DNA of 64,000 nt from DATBRG01 sp036560445 (GCA_036560445.1 DATBRG010000021.1:47694-111693); one strand, 5' to 3'; shown: positions 34,167 through 44,450, counted from the first letter of the stretch. A program made the numbers and translations. The notes: generated from the sequence alone by a model not told the origin.

Positions 34167-35343
34167 GCCACAGAATGTCACCATTCTGGGCGCCACTGGC
34201 ACAATAGGCTTACACACTCTGGATGTAATTGCACGACATCCTCAACGTTTCCGCGCCTATGCCTTAACAGCAAATTCCCGTGCCGATGAATTATTCCAGC
34301 TCTGTTTGAAATACGAACCGGTTTATGCCGTGATGCTGGATGCTGATGCGGCCGAATCACTTAGAACTAGGCTAAAACAAACTGGGCTTACGACTGAGGT
34401 TCTGTTTGGGCTAGAAGCACTAGAAAAAGTGGCTGCTTTACCTGAGGTAGATACAGTGATGGCCGCCATCGTGGGTGCCGCAGGGCTTAAGCCGGCTATG
34501 GCCGCGGCTCGGGCAGGCAAGCGCATTCTGCTTGCTAATAAGGAAACCTTGGTAATGTCCGGCAGTCTATTCATGGAGGCTGTGAAACAGGGGGGCGCAA
34601 CACTGTTGCCAATTGATAGCGAACACAATGCGATTTTTCAGGTTATGCCAGTGCAGAAATTTGCCAGTTTGGCTGATGGCGGAATAAAACGCATTTTGCT
34701 CACCGCTTCAGGCGGCCCTTTTCGTAAAACTGGTATTGATGAACTTCAACTGGTGACTGTAAAACAGGCATTAAATCACCCTAATTGGGTGATGGGGCCT
34801 AAAATTACCATAGACTCGGCAACGCTCATGAATAAGGGCTTGGAAGTCATAGAGGCGCATTGGCTTTTTAACGCTACACCGGAGCAGATCGAGGTGGTAG
34901 TGCACCCGCAGAGTGTGATTCATTCCATGGTTGAATACGTTGATGGCTCAGTGCTTGCGCAGCTGGGAAACCCAGATATGCGCACACCAATTGCCTACGC
35001 ATTGGGTTATCCGGACCGGTTGGAAAGCGGTGTAAGTAGCTTGGATTTATTGCAGATTGCAAGGCTGGAGTTTGAAGCTCCGGATACCGGTCGCTTCCCT
35101 TGCCTGAAGCTGGCTTTTGAGGCGCTCAGACTTGGTGGTACTGCCTCTGCAGTACTGAATGCTGCGAACGAAATTGCAGTTGCGGCCTTTCTCGAGCAAA
35201 AAATAGGATTTATGGATATTCCTCGTATGATTGAGTCTGTAATGAGTAGCGCTAATATTGAACCTGTAAGCAGTTTGGAGCAGATCATTACTGCAGATGT
35301 CACTGCACGTTCAATTGCCTGCGAACTGGTACGACTCCACTGA
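34159..35343 (+). CDS. dxr: 1-deoxy-D-xylulose 5-phosphate reductoisomerase
   Basis: A 394-aa NADPH enzyme of the MEP isoprenoid pathway. NADPH loop GATGTIGLHTL is at the N-terminus. The metal-binding segment is LLPIDSEHNAIFQ, and KITIDSATLMNKGLEVIEAHWLF is the catalytic-loop region with the DSATMMNK-like motif. The product feeds uppS, hpnC/D/E and quinones. It shares TGATG with rseP. Confidence 0.97.
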   Translation: MSRPQNVTILGATGTIGLHTLDVIARHPQRFRAYALTANSRADELFQLCLKYEPVYAVMLDADAAESLRTRLKQTGLTTEVLFGLEALEKVAALPEVDTVMAAIVGAAGLKPAMAAARAGKRILLANKETLVMSGSLFMEAVKQGGATLLPIDSEHNAIFQVMPVQKFASLADGGIKRILLTASGGPFRKTGIDELQLVTVKQALNHPNWVMGPKITIDSATLMNKGLEVIEAHWLFNATPEQIEVVVHPQSVIHSMVEYVDGSVLAQLGNPDMRTPIAYALGYPDRLESGVSSLDLLQIARLEFEAPDTGRFPCLKLAFEALRLGGTASAVLNAANEIAVAAFLEQKIGFMDIPRMIESVMSSANIEPVSSLEQIITADVTARSIACELVRLH

Positions 35344-36710
35344 TGCTGACTTTAATTGCGTTTATTGCCACTCTTGGGGTGCTTATTACGGTACATGAGT
35401 ATGGTCATTTCCAAGTGGCGCGTTGGTGCGGCGTAAAGGTACTGCGTTTTTCCATTGGTTTTGGCAAGCCACTATTCAGCAAAAGAATTGGGAAAGATCA
35501 GACTGAATTCGTGCTGGCAGCGTTTCCTCTGGGTGGATACGTAAAGATGCTGGATGAGCGTGAAGCGTCAATTGATGAGCCCATTCAGGAGCACGATTTA
35601 CCCAGGGCATTTAACCGCCAGTCAGTATGGAAACGTATTGCCATCGTTTCTGCCGGCCCAGTAGCTAATTTGTTGCTGGCCGTTTTTATTTACTGGTTTT
35701 TGTTCATGCAAGGCACACTGGGTGTCAGGCCGTTGTTAGGTGAAATTGTCGAAGGAACTCCAGCAGCTCGTGCCAGTATGGCCGCGGGTGAGCTTATCAA
35801 GAAGGTAGCTGGTACGCCTGTGGCAACCTGGCAAGATGTACGTTGGTCTTTGCTACAACAATCGCTGAAAAGCCAAGTGGCATCTATAGAGGCGGTTAGC
35901 GGCGCTGATGAAATACATCTACATCAGCTGTCCCTCGGCAATATTGGTAAAGACGATTTTGAAAAAGATATTCTGGATAAACTGGGTCTGGCGCCTTATC
36001 AGCCCAGGGTTCCTGCGAGTGTTGGAGAGATCATTAAAGGCAGTGCGGCTGAGCGCGCCGGACTTATGGCCGGAGACATGATTTCCTCGGTGAACGGAAT
36101 TGCGGTAGGGCAGTGGGAAGATTTTGTCAGCATTATCCGCAAAAATCCTGGTAAGCAACTTAGCTTGAATATTAAGCGTGGTGATGTCGAGGTTGTATTG
36201 GCGATCACACCTGAAGCAGAAATGGAAAACGGGCAGCCAATAGGGCGCATAGGCGCTGCTTACCACATGGATCCCTCGGAGCTGGAGAAAATCACGGTCA
36301 AGATACAGTATGGGCCTGTAATAGCCTTGTCTAAAGCGATTGCTAAAACCTGGGATACCTCGATATTCAGTTTGAAAATGCTCGGCAGCATGCTGACTGG
36401 AAGCGTTTCTTGGAAAGGGGTAAGTGGTCCTGTCACTATCGCCAGCTATGCTGGGCAAAGCGCCCATGCTGGTCTGGCCGCATTTATAAGTTTTCTGGCT
36501 ATTGTGAGCATAAGCTTGGGTGTGCTTAATCTACTGCCCATCCCAGTGTTGGACGGCGGGCATTTGTTGTATTATACGGTTGAGATTTTTAAGGGGAGCC
36601 CAGTTTCCGAGCAGGTCATGGAAATTGGTCAGCGCATGGGATTCGCATTGTTGGGATTATTGATGGCGTGTGCTTTATACAACGATTTTAATCGACTTAT
36701 AACAGGCTGA
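35343..36710 (+). CDS. rseP: Site-2 intramembrane metalloprotease RseP
   Basis: A 455-aa membrane protease that cleaves anti-sigma factors in the envelope stress response. The zinc site HEYGH (H18, E19, H22) is in TM1, and the second ligand is in LLPIPVLDGGHLLYY near the C-terminus. Two PDZ domains lie between (about residues 125-205 and 220-310). Its place between dxr and bamA is conserved. Confidence 0.96.
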   Translation: MLTLIAFIATLGVLITVHEYGHFQVARWCGVKVLRFSIGFGKPLFSKRIGKDQTEFVLAAFPLGGYVKMLDEREASIDEPIQEHDLPRAFNRQSVWKRIAIVSAGPVANLLLAVFIYWFLFMQGTLGVRPLLGEIVEGTPAARASMAAGELIKKVAGTPVATWQDVRWSLLQQSLKSQVASIEAVSGADEIHLHQLSLGNIGKDDFEKDILDKLGLAPYQPRVPASVGEIIKGSAAERAGLMAGDMISSVNGIAVGQWEDFVSIIRKNPGKQLSLNIKRGDVEVVLAITPEAEMENGQPIGRIGAAYHMDPSELEKITVKIQYGPVIALSKAIAKTWDTSIFSLKMLGSMLTGSVSWKGVSGPVTIASYAGQSAHAGLAAFISFLAIVSISLGVLNLLPIPVLDGGHLLYYTVEIFKGSPVSEQVMEIGQRMGFALLGLLMACALYNDFNRLITG

Positions 36711-36715
36711 ACTTA

Positions 36716-39034
36716 ATGGAATTTAAGATAAAGCTCACCAGCATTCCGCTATTACTTCTAGGAATGTATGCAACATCAGCCATGGCGCTGGAACCCTTTA
36801 TAGTTAAGGATATACGTATAGAAGGCATTCAGCGTACCGAACCTGGAACGGTGTTCAATTACCTGCCGGTCAAAGTTGGCGATACGATGGATGACGAAAA
36901 GGCTACGCAGGCCATCAAAGCGTTGTTCGGCACAGGTTTTTTCAAGGATGTTCGTATCGAGGCCGATCATGACGTTTTGGTAGTTACCGTACAAGAGCGT
37001 TCGGCAATTGCGCAGATCACGTTTACCGGTAATAAATCTTTCCCTGATGACAAGATGCTGGAAGGCCTCAAGCAGATCGGTCTGGCTGATGGCCTTATTT
37101 TCGACCGCTCCCTTCTTGACAAGGCTGAGCTGGAAATCAAGCGCCAGTATTTGTCCCAAGGCAAATACTCTGCCACCGTAAAAACGGTAGTCAGTCCACT
37201 GGAGCGTAATCGGGTTGCAATACGTTTTGATATCGAAGAAGGCATCGTCTCTAAGATTCACACCTTGAATATCGTGGGTAACCAGTCGTTTGATCAGCAA
37301 ACATTACTTGATCAATTCAAGCTGACCACGCCAGGCTGGTTTACCTGGTGGAACAAGAATGACCAATACTCCAAACAGAAACTGACCGCCGACTTGGAGT
37401 CTTTACGCTCGTTCTACATGAATCAGGGCTATCTAGAATTCAATATTGATTCAACGCAGGTTTCTATAACGCCCGATAAACGAGATATCTACATCACGGT
37501 AAATATTACTGAAGGTGAGAAATACACTGTAAAAGATATCAAACTGGCCGGTGAAATGCTGATATCAGAAGATGAAGCTCGCAAGTTGATCACAATTGAG
37601 CAAGGTGAATTCTTTAATCGTGAGAAAGTAACAGCTTCTAGCAAAGCCATAGGCGATCGCCTTGGTAACGATGGCTACGCATTTGCCAATGTTAATGCAG
37701 TACCTGAAGTTGACAAGGAAAACCACACGGTAGCATTTACCTTTTTCATTGACCCGGGTCGCAGAGTATATGTGCGTCGGATTAATTTAACTGGCAACGT
37801 ACGCACTCGCGACGAGGTTTTGCGCCGTGAAATGCGTCAACTTGAGTCGGCATGGTATGGTGCCGACAAGATCACGCGTTCAAAAGAGCGCTTAGATAAG
37901 TTACAGTATTTTGAAGATGTTAATGTGGAAACTCCGGCGGTACCTGGCACTACTGATCAGGTAGATCTCAACATAAATGTTAAGGAAAAATCCACTGGCA
38001 GTGTGATGCTTGGTGCAGGGTTATCTAGTTCTGAAGGTGTGATTTTTGGGATTACTGTTAGCCAGGCCAATTTTCTAGGTACTGGAAACAGGGTAGACGC
38101 TACCGTTAATACAGGCTCAGTAAATACCACCTACTCACTTTCTTATACTGACCCATATTACACACCAGATGGAATTAGTAGAGGATTTGATATCTATAGA
38201 CGTGATATAGATACATCAACCCTTGATACCGCATCCTATAAGTCATCTTCTTACGGCTTGGGTGTGCGTTTCGGGATTCCAATAAATGAACATGATAATG
38301 TTGGCACGGGGCTGACTTTTGATTACACCAAGGTCGATTTAAATGCGGATAGCCCTCAGCGTTACCGAGATTTTTGTGGTAACACTTCTGGCTGTGATAA
38401 CACCAGTTTGTTGCTTAATCTAAGTTGGTCACATGACACACGTGATAATTTCTTATTCCCAAATAAGGGCGTGTATCAGAGATTTAATGCTGACGTTACT
38501 GTCCCAGGTTTAGATCTTGAATACTATAAACTCGACTATAAGCACTCGTGGTATCAGCCTTTAACAAAAGATTTTACTTTATTACTCAACGGTGAAATTG
38601 GTTATGCCGATAGCTATGGTAGTCAAGATTTTCCATTCTTCAAGAATTTTTATATTGGTGGTGTGAATAGTGTGCGCGGGTATCAAAGTAGTTCGATTGG
38701 TGCCCATGAGAATGAAATCGTAAATGGCAAATTTACTGGCAACACATTTGCTCTGGGTGGTACCAAATTGTTACAAGGTAATGCGGAAATATTTTTCCCA
38801 GTCCCATTCTTTAAGGATTCTAAACAGTTCCGTCTCAGTACATTTATTGATGCTGGTAGTGTATATGGATCGGGGGATGGCTACAGCCTGTCAGATTTGC
38901 GGTATTCAACTGGCTTAGGTGTAAGCTGGTACTCCCCATTCGGCCCACTGAAACTAGTTCTGGCGAAAGCGCTTAATGCCCAATCTGAGGATAAAACTGA
39001 GGTCTTACAATTCCAGTTTGGGTCACAATTCTGA
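36716..39034 (+). CDS. bamA: Outer-membrane assembly factor BamA
   Basis: A 772-aa Omp85 protein that folds and inserts beta-barrel proteins into the outer membrane. Signal peptide about residues 1-24 (TSAMA|LEP), five POTRA repeats to about residue 420, then a 16-strand barrel with the lid-lock motif VRGYQSSSIG in place of VRGF and a C-terminal aromatic (QFGSQF). The second half is richer in A and T than its neighbours by eye, as is common for barrel loops. It follows rseP by five bases and precedes skp. Confidence 0.96.
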   Translation: MEFKIKLTSIPLLLLGMYATSAMALEPFIVKDIRIEGIQRTEPGTVFNYLPVKVGDTMDDEKATQAIKALFGTGFFKDVRIEADHDVLVVTVQERSAIAQITFTGNKSFPDDKMLEGLKQIGLADGLIFDRSLLDKAELEIKRQYLSQGKYSATVKTVVSPLERNRVAIRFDIEEGIVSKIHTLNIVGNQSFDQQTLLDQFKLTTPGWFTWWNKNDQYSKQKLTADLESLRSFYMNQGYLEFNIDSTQVSITPDKRDIYITVNITEGEKYTVKDIKLAGEMLISEDEARKLITIEQGEFFNREKVTASSKAIGDRLGNDGYAFANVNAVPEVDKENHTVAFTFFIDPGRRVYVRRINLTGNVRTRDEVLRREMRQLESAWYGADKITRSKERLDKLQYFEDVNVETPAVPGTTDQVDLNINVKEKSTGSVMLGAGLSSSEGVIFGITVSQANFLGTGNRVDATVNTGSVNTTYSLSYTDPYYTPDGISRGFDIYRRDIDTSTLDTASYKSSSYGLGVRFGIPINEHDNVGTGLTFDYTKVDLNADSPQRYRDFCGNTSGCDNTSLLLNLSWSHDTRDNFLFPNKGVYQRFNADVTVPGLDLEYYKLDYKHSWYQPLTKDFTLLLNGEIGYADSYGSQDFPFFKNFYIGGVNSVRGYQSSSIGAHENEIVNGKFTGNTFALGGTKLLQGNAEIFFPVPFFKDSKQFRLSTFIDAGSVYGSGDGYSLSDLRYSTGLGVSWYSPFGPLKLVLAKALNAQSEDKTEVLQFQFGSQF

Positions 39035-39083
39035 TAATTTAAACTTGGCATTGATATAATCTATTGAGTACTGGAGAGACAAA

Positions 39084-39587
39084 TTGAATAAGTTGTTGAA
39101 AGTCCTGATGTTAGCAGGCTTCTTGACCTTGGCTGCGAATGCAAGTGCAGCCGATCTTAAGGTTGGCTATGTACAGGTTGATAAGATATTACAAGAAGCA
39201 CCACAAACAGCCGAAAGTGGTAAGAAGCTGGAAAAGGAATTTAGTCCACGCACGCAAGAGCTTGAACGCATGCAAAAGCAGATTAAAGACATGGAAACGG
39301 CGCTGGATAAAGATAGCCTTACCATGTCGGAGGTTGACCGCCGTAATAAGGAACGCGATATTTCTAACCAGAAAATCGAATTTCAGCGTAAGCAGCGTGA
39401 GCTACGCGAAGATGTTAACCTGCGTAAAAATGAAGAGTTAGGTTCGTTACAGGATCGTATTAATAAGGCGGTAACTTCAGTTTCTGAAGCCGAGGGTTAC
39501 GATCTGGTTATCTATGGTGGCGTCGCATATGCCAGTAAGAAAGTAGATATTACTGACAAAGTATTGAAGTCTCTCGGTAAAAAGTAG
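39084..39587 (+). CDS. skp: Periplasmic chaperone Skp/OmpH
   Basis: A 167-aa periplasmic holdase for unfolded outer-membrane proteins. Signal peptide 1-22 (ANASA|ADL), then DLKVGYVQVDKILQEAP and a long charged coiled coil (about residues 45-130) that forms the tentacles of the trimer. The start is TTG at 39084, with GGAG at 39073-39076; no ATG gives an intact signal peptide. It lies between bamA and lpxD as usual. Confidence 0.93.
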   Translation: MNKLLKVLMLAGFLTLAANASAADLKVGYVQVDKILQEAPQTAESGKKLEKEFSPRTQELERMQKQIKDMETALDKDSLTMSEVDRRNKERDISNQKIEFQRKQRELREDVNLRKNEELGSLQDRINKAVTSVSEAEGYDLVIYGGVAYASKKVDITDKVLKSLGKK

Positions 39588-39631
39588 GCAATTCGGCATT
39601 AAAAAATTAGTGGAAATAGTTAGCTGGCTAC

Positions 39632-40687
39632 ATGACTGAGCATTATTCCCTGCAGGAAATCGTGTCGCGGTTGGGTGGGGAGTTAGTGGGAGCTGCTGAT
39701 ACCCGCATCTCAAATGTGGCTTCTCTGACTAACGCCAGGCATGGCCATATAAGTTTTATGGCTGACCCAAAATATCGAGCATTATTAGCCAGCACCCAGG
39801 CTAGCGCGATTATCCTTAGCCACTCAGAACGAGGCTCGACCACATTACCTTGTATTGTCACAGAGAATCCCTATGCTTACTTTGCCAAGGTTTCTGAACT
39901 GCTTAATCCGCGAGATGTCCCCCATCCTAGGATAGATGAAGCTGCAAAAATTGGTGAAGATTGCAATATACCTGATACATGTTCAATAGCTGCGTATGCA
40001 GTTATTGGTAATAACGTAGTTTTTGGCCAGAACGTAGTCATAGGCCCTAACTGTGTTATTGGTGACCATGTGCATATTGGGGACAATACTCATTTACAAG
40101 CCAATGTCGTGGTCTACCATGATTGCGTCATCGGTAGAAGCTGTAATCTGTTCGCTGGCAGTGTGATTGGGGCAGATGGTTTTGGCTACGCCGAAGAAAA
40201 TGGACGGTGGATAAAAATCCCGCAAGTTGGAAGAGTGCTCATTGAGGACAATGTGGATGTCGGTGCCAATACCACTATAGATCGTGGCGCACTTGATGAC
40301 ACCTTGATTGAGGAGGGCGTGAAACTCGATAACCTCATTCAAATTGGCCACAATTGCAGAATAGGCGCACATACTGTGATTGCAGGTTGTGTTGGCATCG
40401 CTGGTAGTGCCCATATTGGGAGGCATTGCAAAATTGGTGGTGCAGCTATGGTACTGGGGCACCTTGAAATTGCTGATGGGGTAACTATTTCACCTGGTAG
40501 CATGATTACGCGTTCCCTCAGCCAACCCGATACTTATACTGCGCTAATGCCGTTTCAGTCCCATACAGAGTGGCTTAGAACTGCTGCCAACATACGTCGC
40601 TTGGGGGATATGGCTGTGCGTGTCAAACAACTGGAAAAAGAAATTGCTATTTTTGCAGCACAACAGAATAAAACGGATAATAATTGA
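39632..40687 (+). CDS. lpxD: UDP-3-O-(3-hydroxyacyl)glucosamine N-acyltransferase
   Basis: A 351-aa left-handed beta-helix enzyme of lipid A synthesis, adding the N-linked hydroxyacyl chain from ACP. An N-terminal uridine-binding domain (1-100) is followed by many hexapeptide repeats (for example IGPNCVIGDHVHIGDN). The catalytic-histidine region reads DNLIQIGHNCRIG, and a helical C-terminal end follows. It is followed by fabZ, which supplies ACP thioester chemistry. Confidence 0.96.
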   Translation: MTEHYSLQEIVSRLGGELVGAADTRISNVASLTNARHGHISFMADPKYRALLASTQASAIILSHSERGSTTLPCIVTENPYAYFAKVSELLNPRDVPHPRIDEAAKIGEDCNIPDTCSIAAYAVIGNNVVFGQNVVIGPNCVIGDHVHIGDNTHLQANVVVYHDCVIGRSCNLFAGSVIGADGFGYAEENGRWIKIPQVGRVLIEDNVDVGANTTIDRGALDDTLIEEGVKLDNLIQIGHNCRIGAHTVIAGCVGIAGSAHIGRHCKIGGAAMVLGHLEIADGVTISPGSMITRSLSQPDTYTALMPFQSHTEWLRTAANIRRLGDMAVRVKQLEKEIAIFAAQQNKTDNN

Positions 40688-40710
40688 GCATCTCGAATTA
40701 AGGAAAAGCC

Positions 40711-41172
40711 ATGACTGACAAGGCCATCACTAGCATGGATATCCATGAAATATTGAACCACCTACCGCATCGCTATCCATTCATGCTGGTAGACCGCGTG
40801 CTATCACTAGAACTTGGCAAAGAAATCGTTGCTGTGAAAAACGTCAGTATGAATGAGCCATTTTTTCCAGGACATTTCCCTTATCATCCGGTAATGCCTG
40901 GTGTGTTGATTGTTGAAGCAATGGCACAAGCCGCTGCCATCTTGTCTTTCAAGACGATGGATACTAAGCCAAGTGACGACTCTGTGTATTATTTTGCTGG
41001 TATTGATAGTGCACGTTTCAAGAAACCTGTTTCCCCCGGAGATCAGCTTATCCTGAAGGTAAAGATAGACCGCGTATTGCGAGGTATTTGGAAATACTCT
41101 GGACAGGCACTGGTTGATGGTGCCGTGGTCGCAGAAGCCGAAATGATGTGCATCCTGAAAGCAATCGAGTAA
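40711..41172 (+). CDS. fabZ: 3-hydroxyacyl-ACP dehydratase FabZ
   Basis: A 153-aa hot-dog-fold dehydratase of fatty acid elongation. H55 in FFPGHFPYHPVMPG and E69 in LIVEAMAQ form the active site. It acts at the branch point between 3-hydroxyacyl-ACP use for lipid A (lpxA, lpxD on either side) and for phospholipid acyl chains. AAGGA precedes the ATG. Confidence 0.97.
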   Translation: MTDKAITSMDIHEILNHLPHRYPFMLVDRVLSLELGKEIVAVKNVSMNEPFFPGHFPYHPVMPGVLIVEAMAQAAAILSFKTMDTKPSDDSVYYFAGIDSARFKKPVSPGDQLILKVKIDRVLRGIWKYSGQALVDGAVVAEAEMMCILKAIE

Positions 41173-41236
41173 GAAGTAAACAAGCGCTTTCCCGCAGTAT
41201 TTTGTAGCAGCAATTAAATGAGAAGATAGTCAAGTG

Positions 41237-42019
41237 ATGGCTCAGCCCAATATCCACCCAACTGCAATTATTGATTCGAAAGCCGAGCTGGATTCCACAG
41301 TAAAAGTGGGTGCCTATTCAATTATAGGCGCTGATGTAAGAATAGCTGCAGGCACGACTATTGGTAGTCATGTGGTGGTTAAAGGGCCAACGACCATAGG
41401 CAAAAATAACCGCATATTCCAATTCTCATCATTGGGTGAAGCCCCGCAAGATAAAAAATACAACGACGAACCCACCACTCTGGAAATCGGAGATGGTAAT
41501 ACCATACGCGAGTTTTGTACCTTCAATCGCGGTACAGTCCAAGATAAAGGCGCAACCCGTATTGGTAACGATAACTGGGTGATGGCCTATGTGCATATTG
41601 CTCACGATTGCCAGATTGGTAACCATACTATCTTTGCCAATAATTCCTCATTGGCAGGTCATGTTGATGTGCATGACTATGCCATTCTCGGCGGGTTTAC
41701 CTTGATTCACCAATTCTGCAAGATAGGCTCACACGTCATTACCGCTGTAAACACTGTAGTTTTCAAGGATATCCCACCCTACGTCACTGCCGCGGGCTAT
41801 GATGCGAAGCCACATGGCATTAACTCCGAGGGGTTGAAGCGCCGGGGTTTTTCAGCCGAAACCATTATGCAGATCAAGCGCGCCTATAAAACGCTATATC
41901 GCAATGGCTTGACTTTGGAAGAGGCCAAACAGCAGCTTATTGAGCAACAGGTTAATTGTTCTGAGCTTGGGATATTGCTGGAATTTCTCAACATATCAAC
42001 GCGCGGTATTGTTCGTTAA
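41237..42019 (+). CDS. lpxA: UDP-N-acetylglucosamine O-acyltransferase
   Basis: A 260-aa hexapeptide-repeat enzyme catalysing the first step of lipid A synthesis. Catalytic H123 is in HIAHDCQIGNH. GGFTLIHQFCKIG and the C-terminal helical domain are typical. The ATG at 41237 is chosen over the adjacent GTG at 41234, since MAQPNIHPTAIID is the usual N-terminus. lpxB follows after one base. Confidence 0.96.
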   Translation: MAQPNIHPTAIIDSKAELDSTVKVGAYSIIGADVRIAAGTTIGSHVVVKGPTTIGKNNRIFQFSSLGEAPQDKKYNDEPTTLEIGDGNTIREFCTFNRGTVQDKGATRIGNDNWVMAYVHIAHDCQIGNHTIFANNSSLAGHVDVHDYAILGGFTLIHQFCKIGSHVITAVNTVVFKDIPPYVTAAGYDAKPHGINSEGLKRRGFSAETIMQIKRAYKTLYRNGLTLEEAKQQLIEQQVNCSELGILLEFLNISTRGIVR

Positions 42020-42020
42020 T

Positions 42021-43172
42021 ATGCCGAAAATAGGTATCGTGGCCGGGGAAGCTTCCGGTGATCAGCTTGGCAGTCACCTTATCCGTGCACTGAAGAAACA
42101 ACGACCTGACCTTGAGTTCGTTGGTATAGCGGGGCCTAAAATGATAAGCGAGGGGGCAAAATCACTCTTCCCTATGGAGCGTCTCTCTGTGCGTGGCTAC
42201 GTAGAAGTTCTACGTCATTTGCCAGGCTTGCTGAAAATTCGCAAGCAACTACTGCAGCATTTTCTCAAGAATCCACCGGATCTTTTTATTGGTATTGATG
42301 CACCAGATTTTAATTTTGCGTTGGAGCGTAGATTAAAACGCAAAGGCATACGTACCATACATTATGTGAGCCCATCCATATGGGCTTGGCGCAAAGGTCG
42401 TATGGGAAAAATCAGGCGTGCAGTTTCGCATATGCTGGCTCTGTTTCCATTCGAGCCAGCACTGTATGAACAGGCTGGCGTCCCTGTTAGTTATGTGGGC
42501 CATCCTCTGGCAGATATATTACCTTTGGAGCCAGACAGGGAAGCTGCACGCGAGAACCTGAAGCTCAAGTCAGGTAATCTGGTGATTGCCATGCTGCCAG
42601 GCAGTCGCCAGAGTGAAGTGCAGCAATTGGCTGATTTGTTTGTTAAAACTGCAAAGATACTGGCCAAGGAACAGCCTGAGGTGCAGTTTCTGGTGCCTTT
42701 GATTACACGTGAAACGCGCATGATTTTTGAGCAGGCTATATATAACAACCAGTCCATGCGTGATGGTGAGCTGGAACAGATTCCCATACAGATACTGTTT
42801 GGCCATGCGCATCTGGCGATGGAGGCTGCTGATGCTGTTATTGTCGCTTCCGGTACGGCTACGCTAGAAGCCGCATTACTTAAGCGCCCCATGGTGATCA
42901 CATATCGTATGCCGCGCCTGAGTTGGATGATATTAAAGCGCATGAATTATCTACCATATGTCGGGTTGCCAAATATTCTGGCTGGACGTTTTATCGTGCC
43001 AGAGTTATTGCAGCATGATGCCACACCAGAAAAGCTGGCTGAGGCTACGCTAAAACTGGTTAGTGACCGTGCTGCTATGGCTGAAATCAGTACCGAATTC
43101 ACACGTATTCACGAGAGCCTGCGGCAAAATACTGAAGAAAAAGCTGCTCAGGCCATCCTGGCTTATCTCTAG
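42021..43172 (+). CDS. lpxB: Lipid-A-disaccharide synthase
   Basis: A 383-aa family GT19 glycosyltransferase joining lipid X and UDP-diacylglucosamine. VAGEASGDQLGSHL is the N-terminal signature; IHYVSPSIWAW and MLPGSRQSEVQQL follow, with SGTATLEAAL in the nucleotide-binding half. The ATG at 42021 begins MPKIGIVAGE. The stop is immediately followed by the rnhB start. Confidence 0.96.
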   Translation: MPKIGIVAGEASGDQLGSHLIRALKKQRPDLEFVGIAGPKMISEGAKSLFPMERLSVRGYVEVLRHLPGLLKIRKQLLQHFLKNPPDLFIGIDAPDFNFALERRLKRKGIRTIHYVSPSIWAWRKGRMGKIRRAVSHMLALFPFEPALYEQAGVPVSYVGHPLADILPLEPDREAARENLKLKSGNLVIAMLPGSRQSEVQQLADLFVKTAKILAKEQPEVQFLVPLITRETRMIFEQAIYNNQSMRDGELEQIPIQILFGHAHLAMEAADAVIVASGTATLEAALLKRPMVITYRMPRLSWMILKRMNYLPYVGLPNILAGRFIVPELLQHDATPEKLAEATLKLVSDRAAMAEISTEFTRIHESLRQNTEEKAAQAILAYL

Positions 43173-43754
43173 ATGGAAAATGTCCTGCTAGTCTGCGGCG
43201 TAGACGAAGCAGGGCGTGGCCCTCTGGCGGGAGCAGTATATGCCGCCGCTGTTATACTTAATCCTGAGCGACCTATCATGGGACTCGCCGACTCCAAAAC
43301 CTTGTCTGAAAAGAAACGCGTAAGTCTTGCTATAGATATTAAGCAGCATGCGTTGGCTTGGGCAATTGCTAGTAGTAGTGTTGAAGAGATAGACCAGATA
43401 AATATTCTGCAAGCCAGCCTGCTTGCTATGAAACGGGCAGTAGAAAGTTTAGATTTGGTCCCACAGCAGATACTGGTTGATGGCCTGCATTGCCCGAAGA
43501 TTTCAATCCCTACACAAGCGATAGTCAAGGGTGATAGTAAGGTGCAGGCGATTTCCGCTGCCTCAATACTGGCAAAGACTGCCAGGGATGAGGACTTGTG
43601 CCGACTACATGAATTGTATCCTCAGTATGATTTTGCCAGCCATAAGGGTTACCCAACGTCAGATCATCTGATGCGTTTGCAACTGCATGGGGTATCGCCT
43701 GTACACAGGCGCAGTTACGGGCCAGTTAAAAGATTGCTGTTAGCCGAGGATTAA
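43173..43754 (+). CDS. rnhB: Ribonuclease HII
   Basis: A 193-aa enzyme removing ribonucleotides and RNA from RNA-DNA hybrids. The acidic residues in CGVDEAGRGPLAG and in ILVDGLHCP, plus the KGDSKVQAISAASILAK region, match type II RNases H. It starts directly after the lpxB stop and ends the long plus-strand supercluster. Its 3' end overlaps the converging methylase gene by 15 bases. Confidence 0.96.
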   Translation: MENVLLVCGVDEAGRGPLAGAVYAAAVILNPERPIMGLADSKTLSEKKRVSLAIDIKQHALAWAIASSSVEEIDQINILQASLLAMKRAVESLDLVPQQILVDGLHCPKISIPTQAIVKGDSKVQAISAASILAKTARDEDLCRLHELYPQYDFASHKGYPTSDHLMRLQLHGVSPVHRRSYGPVKRLLLAED

Positions 43755-44450
43755 AAATACCGTAGGTAGTTTGTGTAAATCAGGCAAATCGCCTTTTTTC
43801 CATTCAGCGACAGTCTTGCTGGCAATCATCTCGCCTTGCAGGCTAACGTTACGTGCGATACATAATCTAGTCGTTGACATACAATTGTCGAGAATATCTT
43901 CCAGTAAATGCTGGTTCCGATATGGCGTCTCTATGAATATTTGAGTTTCCCTGTTTCTTTGTGACAGCTTCTCGATATCCTTTAGGCGTTGCACACGTGC
44001 AGTCTTTTCAGTGGGTAAATAGCCGAGGAATGTGAAGCGCTGCCCATTGAGGCCTGATGCCATTAGTGCTAACAGGATGGATGAGGGGCCTACTAGTGGC
44101 ATGACTTTAATACCTTTGCGATGTGCTAGCTCGGCTAATCTGGCGCCAGGGTCGGCGATACCGGGGCACCCCGCCTCAGACATCAAACCTATATCTTTTC
44201 CCGCTATTAAAGGTGCAATGAGTGTGGGTAGTTCTTTTTCCGTTGTATGCTCGTTGAGTGTAAGTAGCGTCAGTTCTCGAATAGGCTTGATGGTCTTGAT
44301 CACGCCAAGGAAATGTCGCGCAGTTTTCTCGTTCTCAACGATGAAAGTATCGAGCTGCTTGGCAATGCCGACTACATCTGGAGGTAGTGCCCGAGTAATG
44401 TTGTCATCGCCAAGGGTTACTGGGAGCATGTAGAGTATCCCTGTAGTCAA
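43740..44450 (-). CDS. SAM-dependent methyltransferase, RsmI-like tetrapyrrole-methylase fold
   Basis: A 236-aa member of the RsmI/YraL family. DIGLMSEAGCPGIADPGARLAELAH holds the GxPxIxDPG-like SAM region. PLVGPSSILLALMASGLNGQRFTFLGYLP and IFIETPYRNQHLLEDI follow as in 16S rRNA 2'-O-cytidine methyltransferases. It is shorter than typical RsmI (about 280 aa) and its N-terminus (LYMLPVTLGDDN) is unlike the usual LYVVATPIGN, so it may be the distinct short paralogue found in betaproteobacteria rather than RsmI itself. It overlaps the DUF4139 gene by ATGA. Confidence 0.82.
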   Translation of the reverse strand: MTTGILYMLPVTLGDDNITRALPPDVVGIAKQLDTFIVENEKTARHFLGVIKTIKPIRELTLLTLNEHTTEKELPTLIAPLIAGKDIGLMSEAGCPGIADPGARLAELAHRKGIKVMPLVGPSSILLALMASGLNGQRFTFLGYLPTEKTARVQRLKDIEKLSQRNRETQIFIETPYRNQHLLEDILDNCMSTTRLCIARNVSLQGEMIASKTVAEWKKGDLPDLHKLPTVFLILG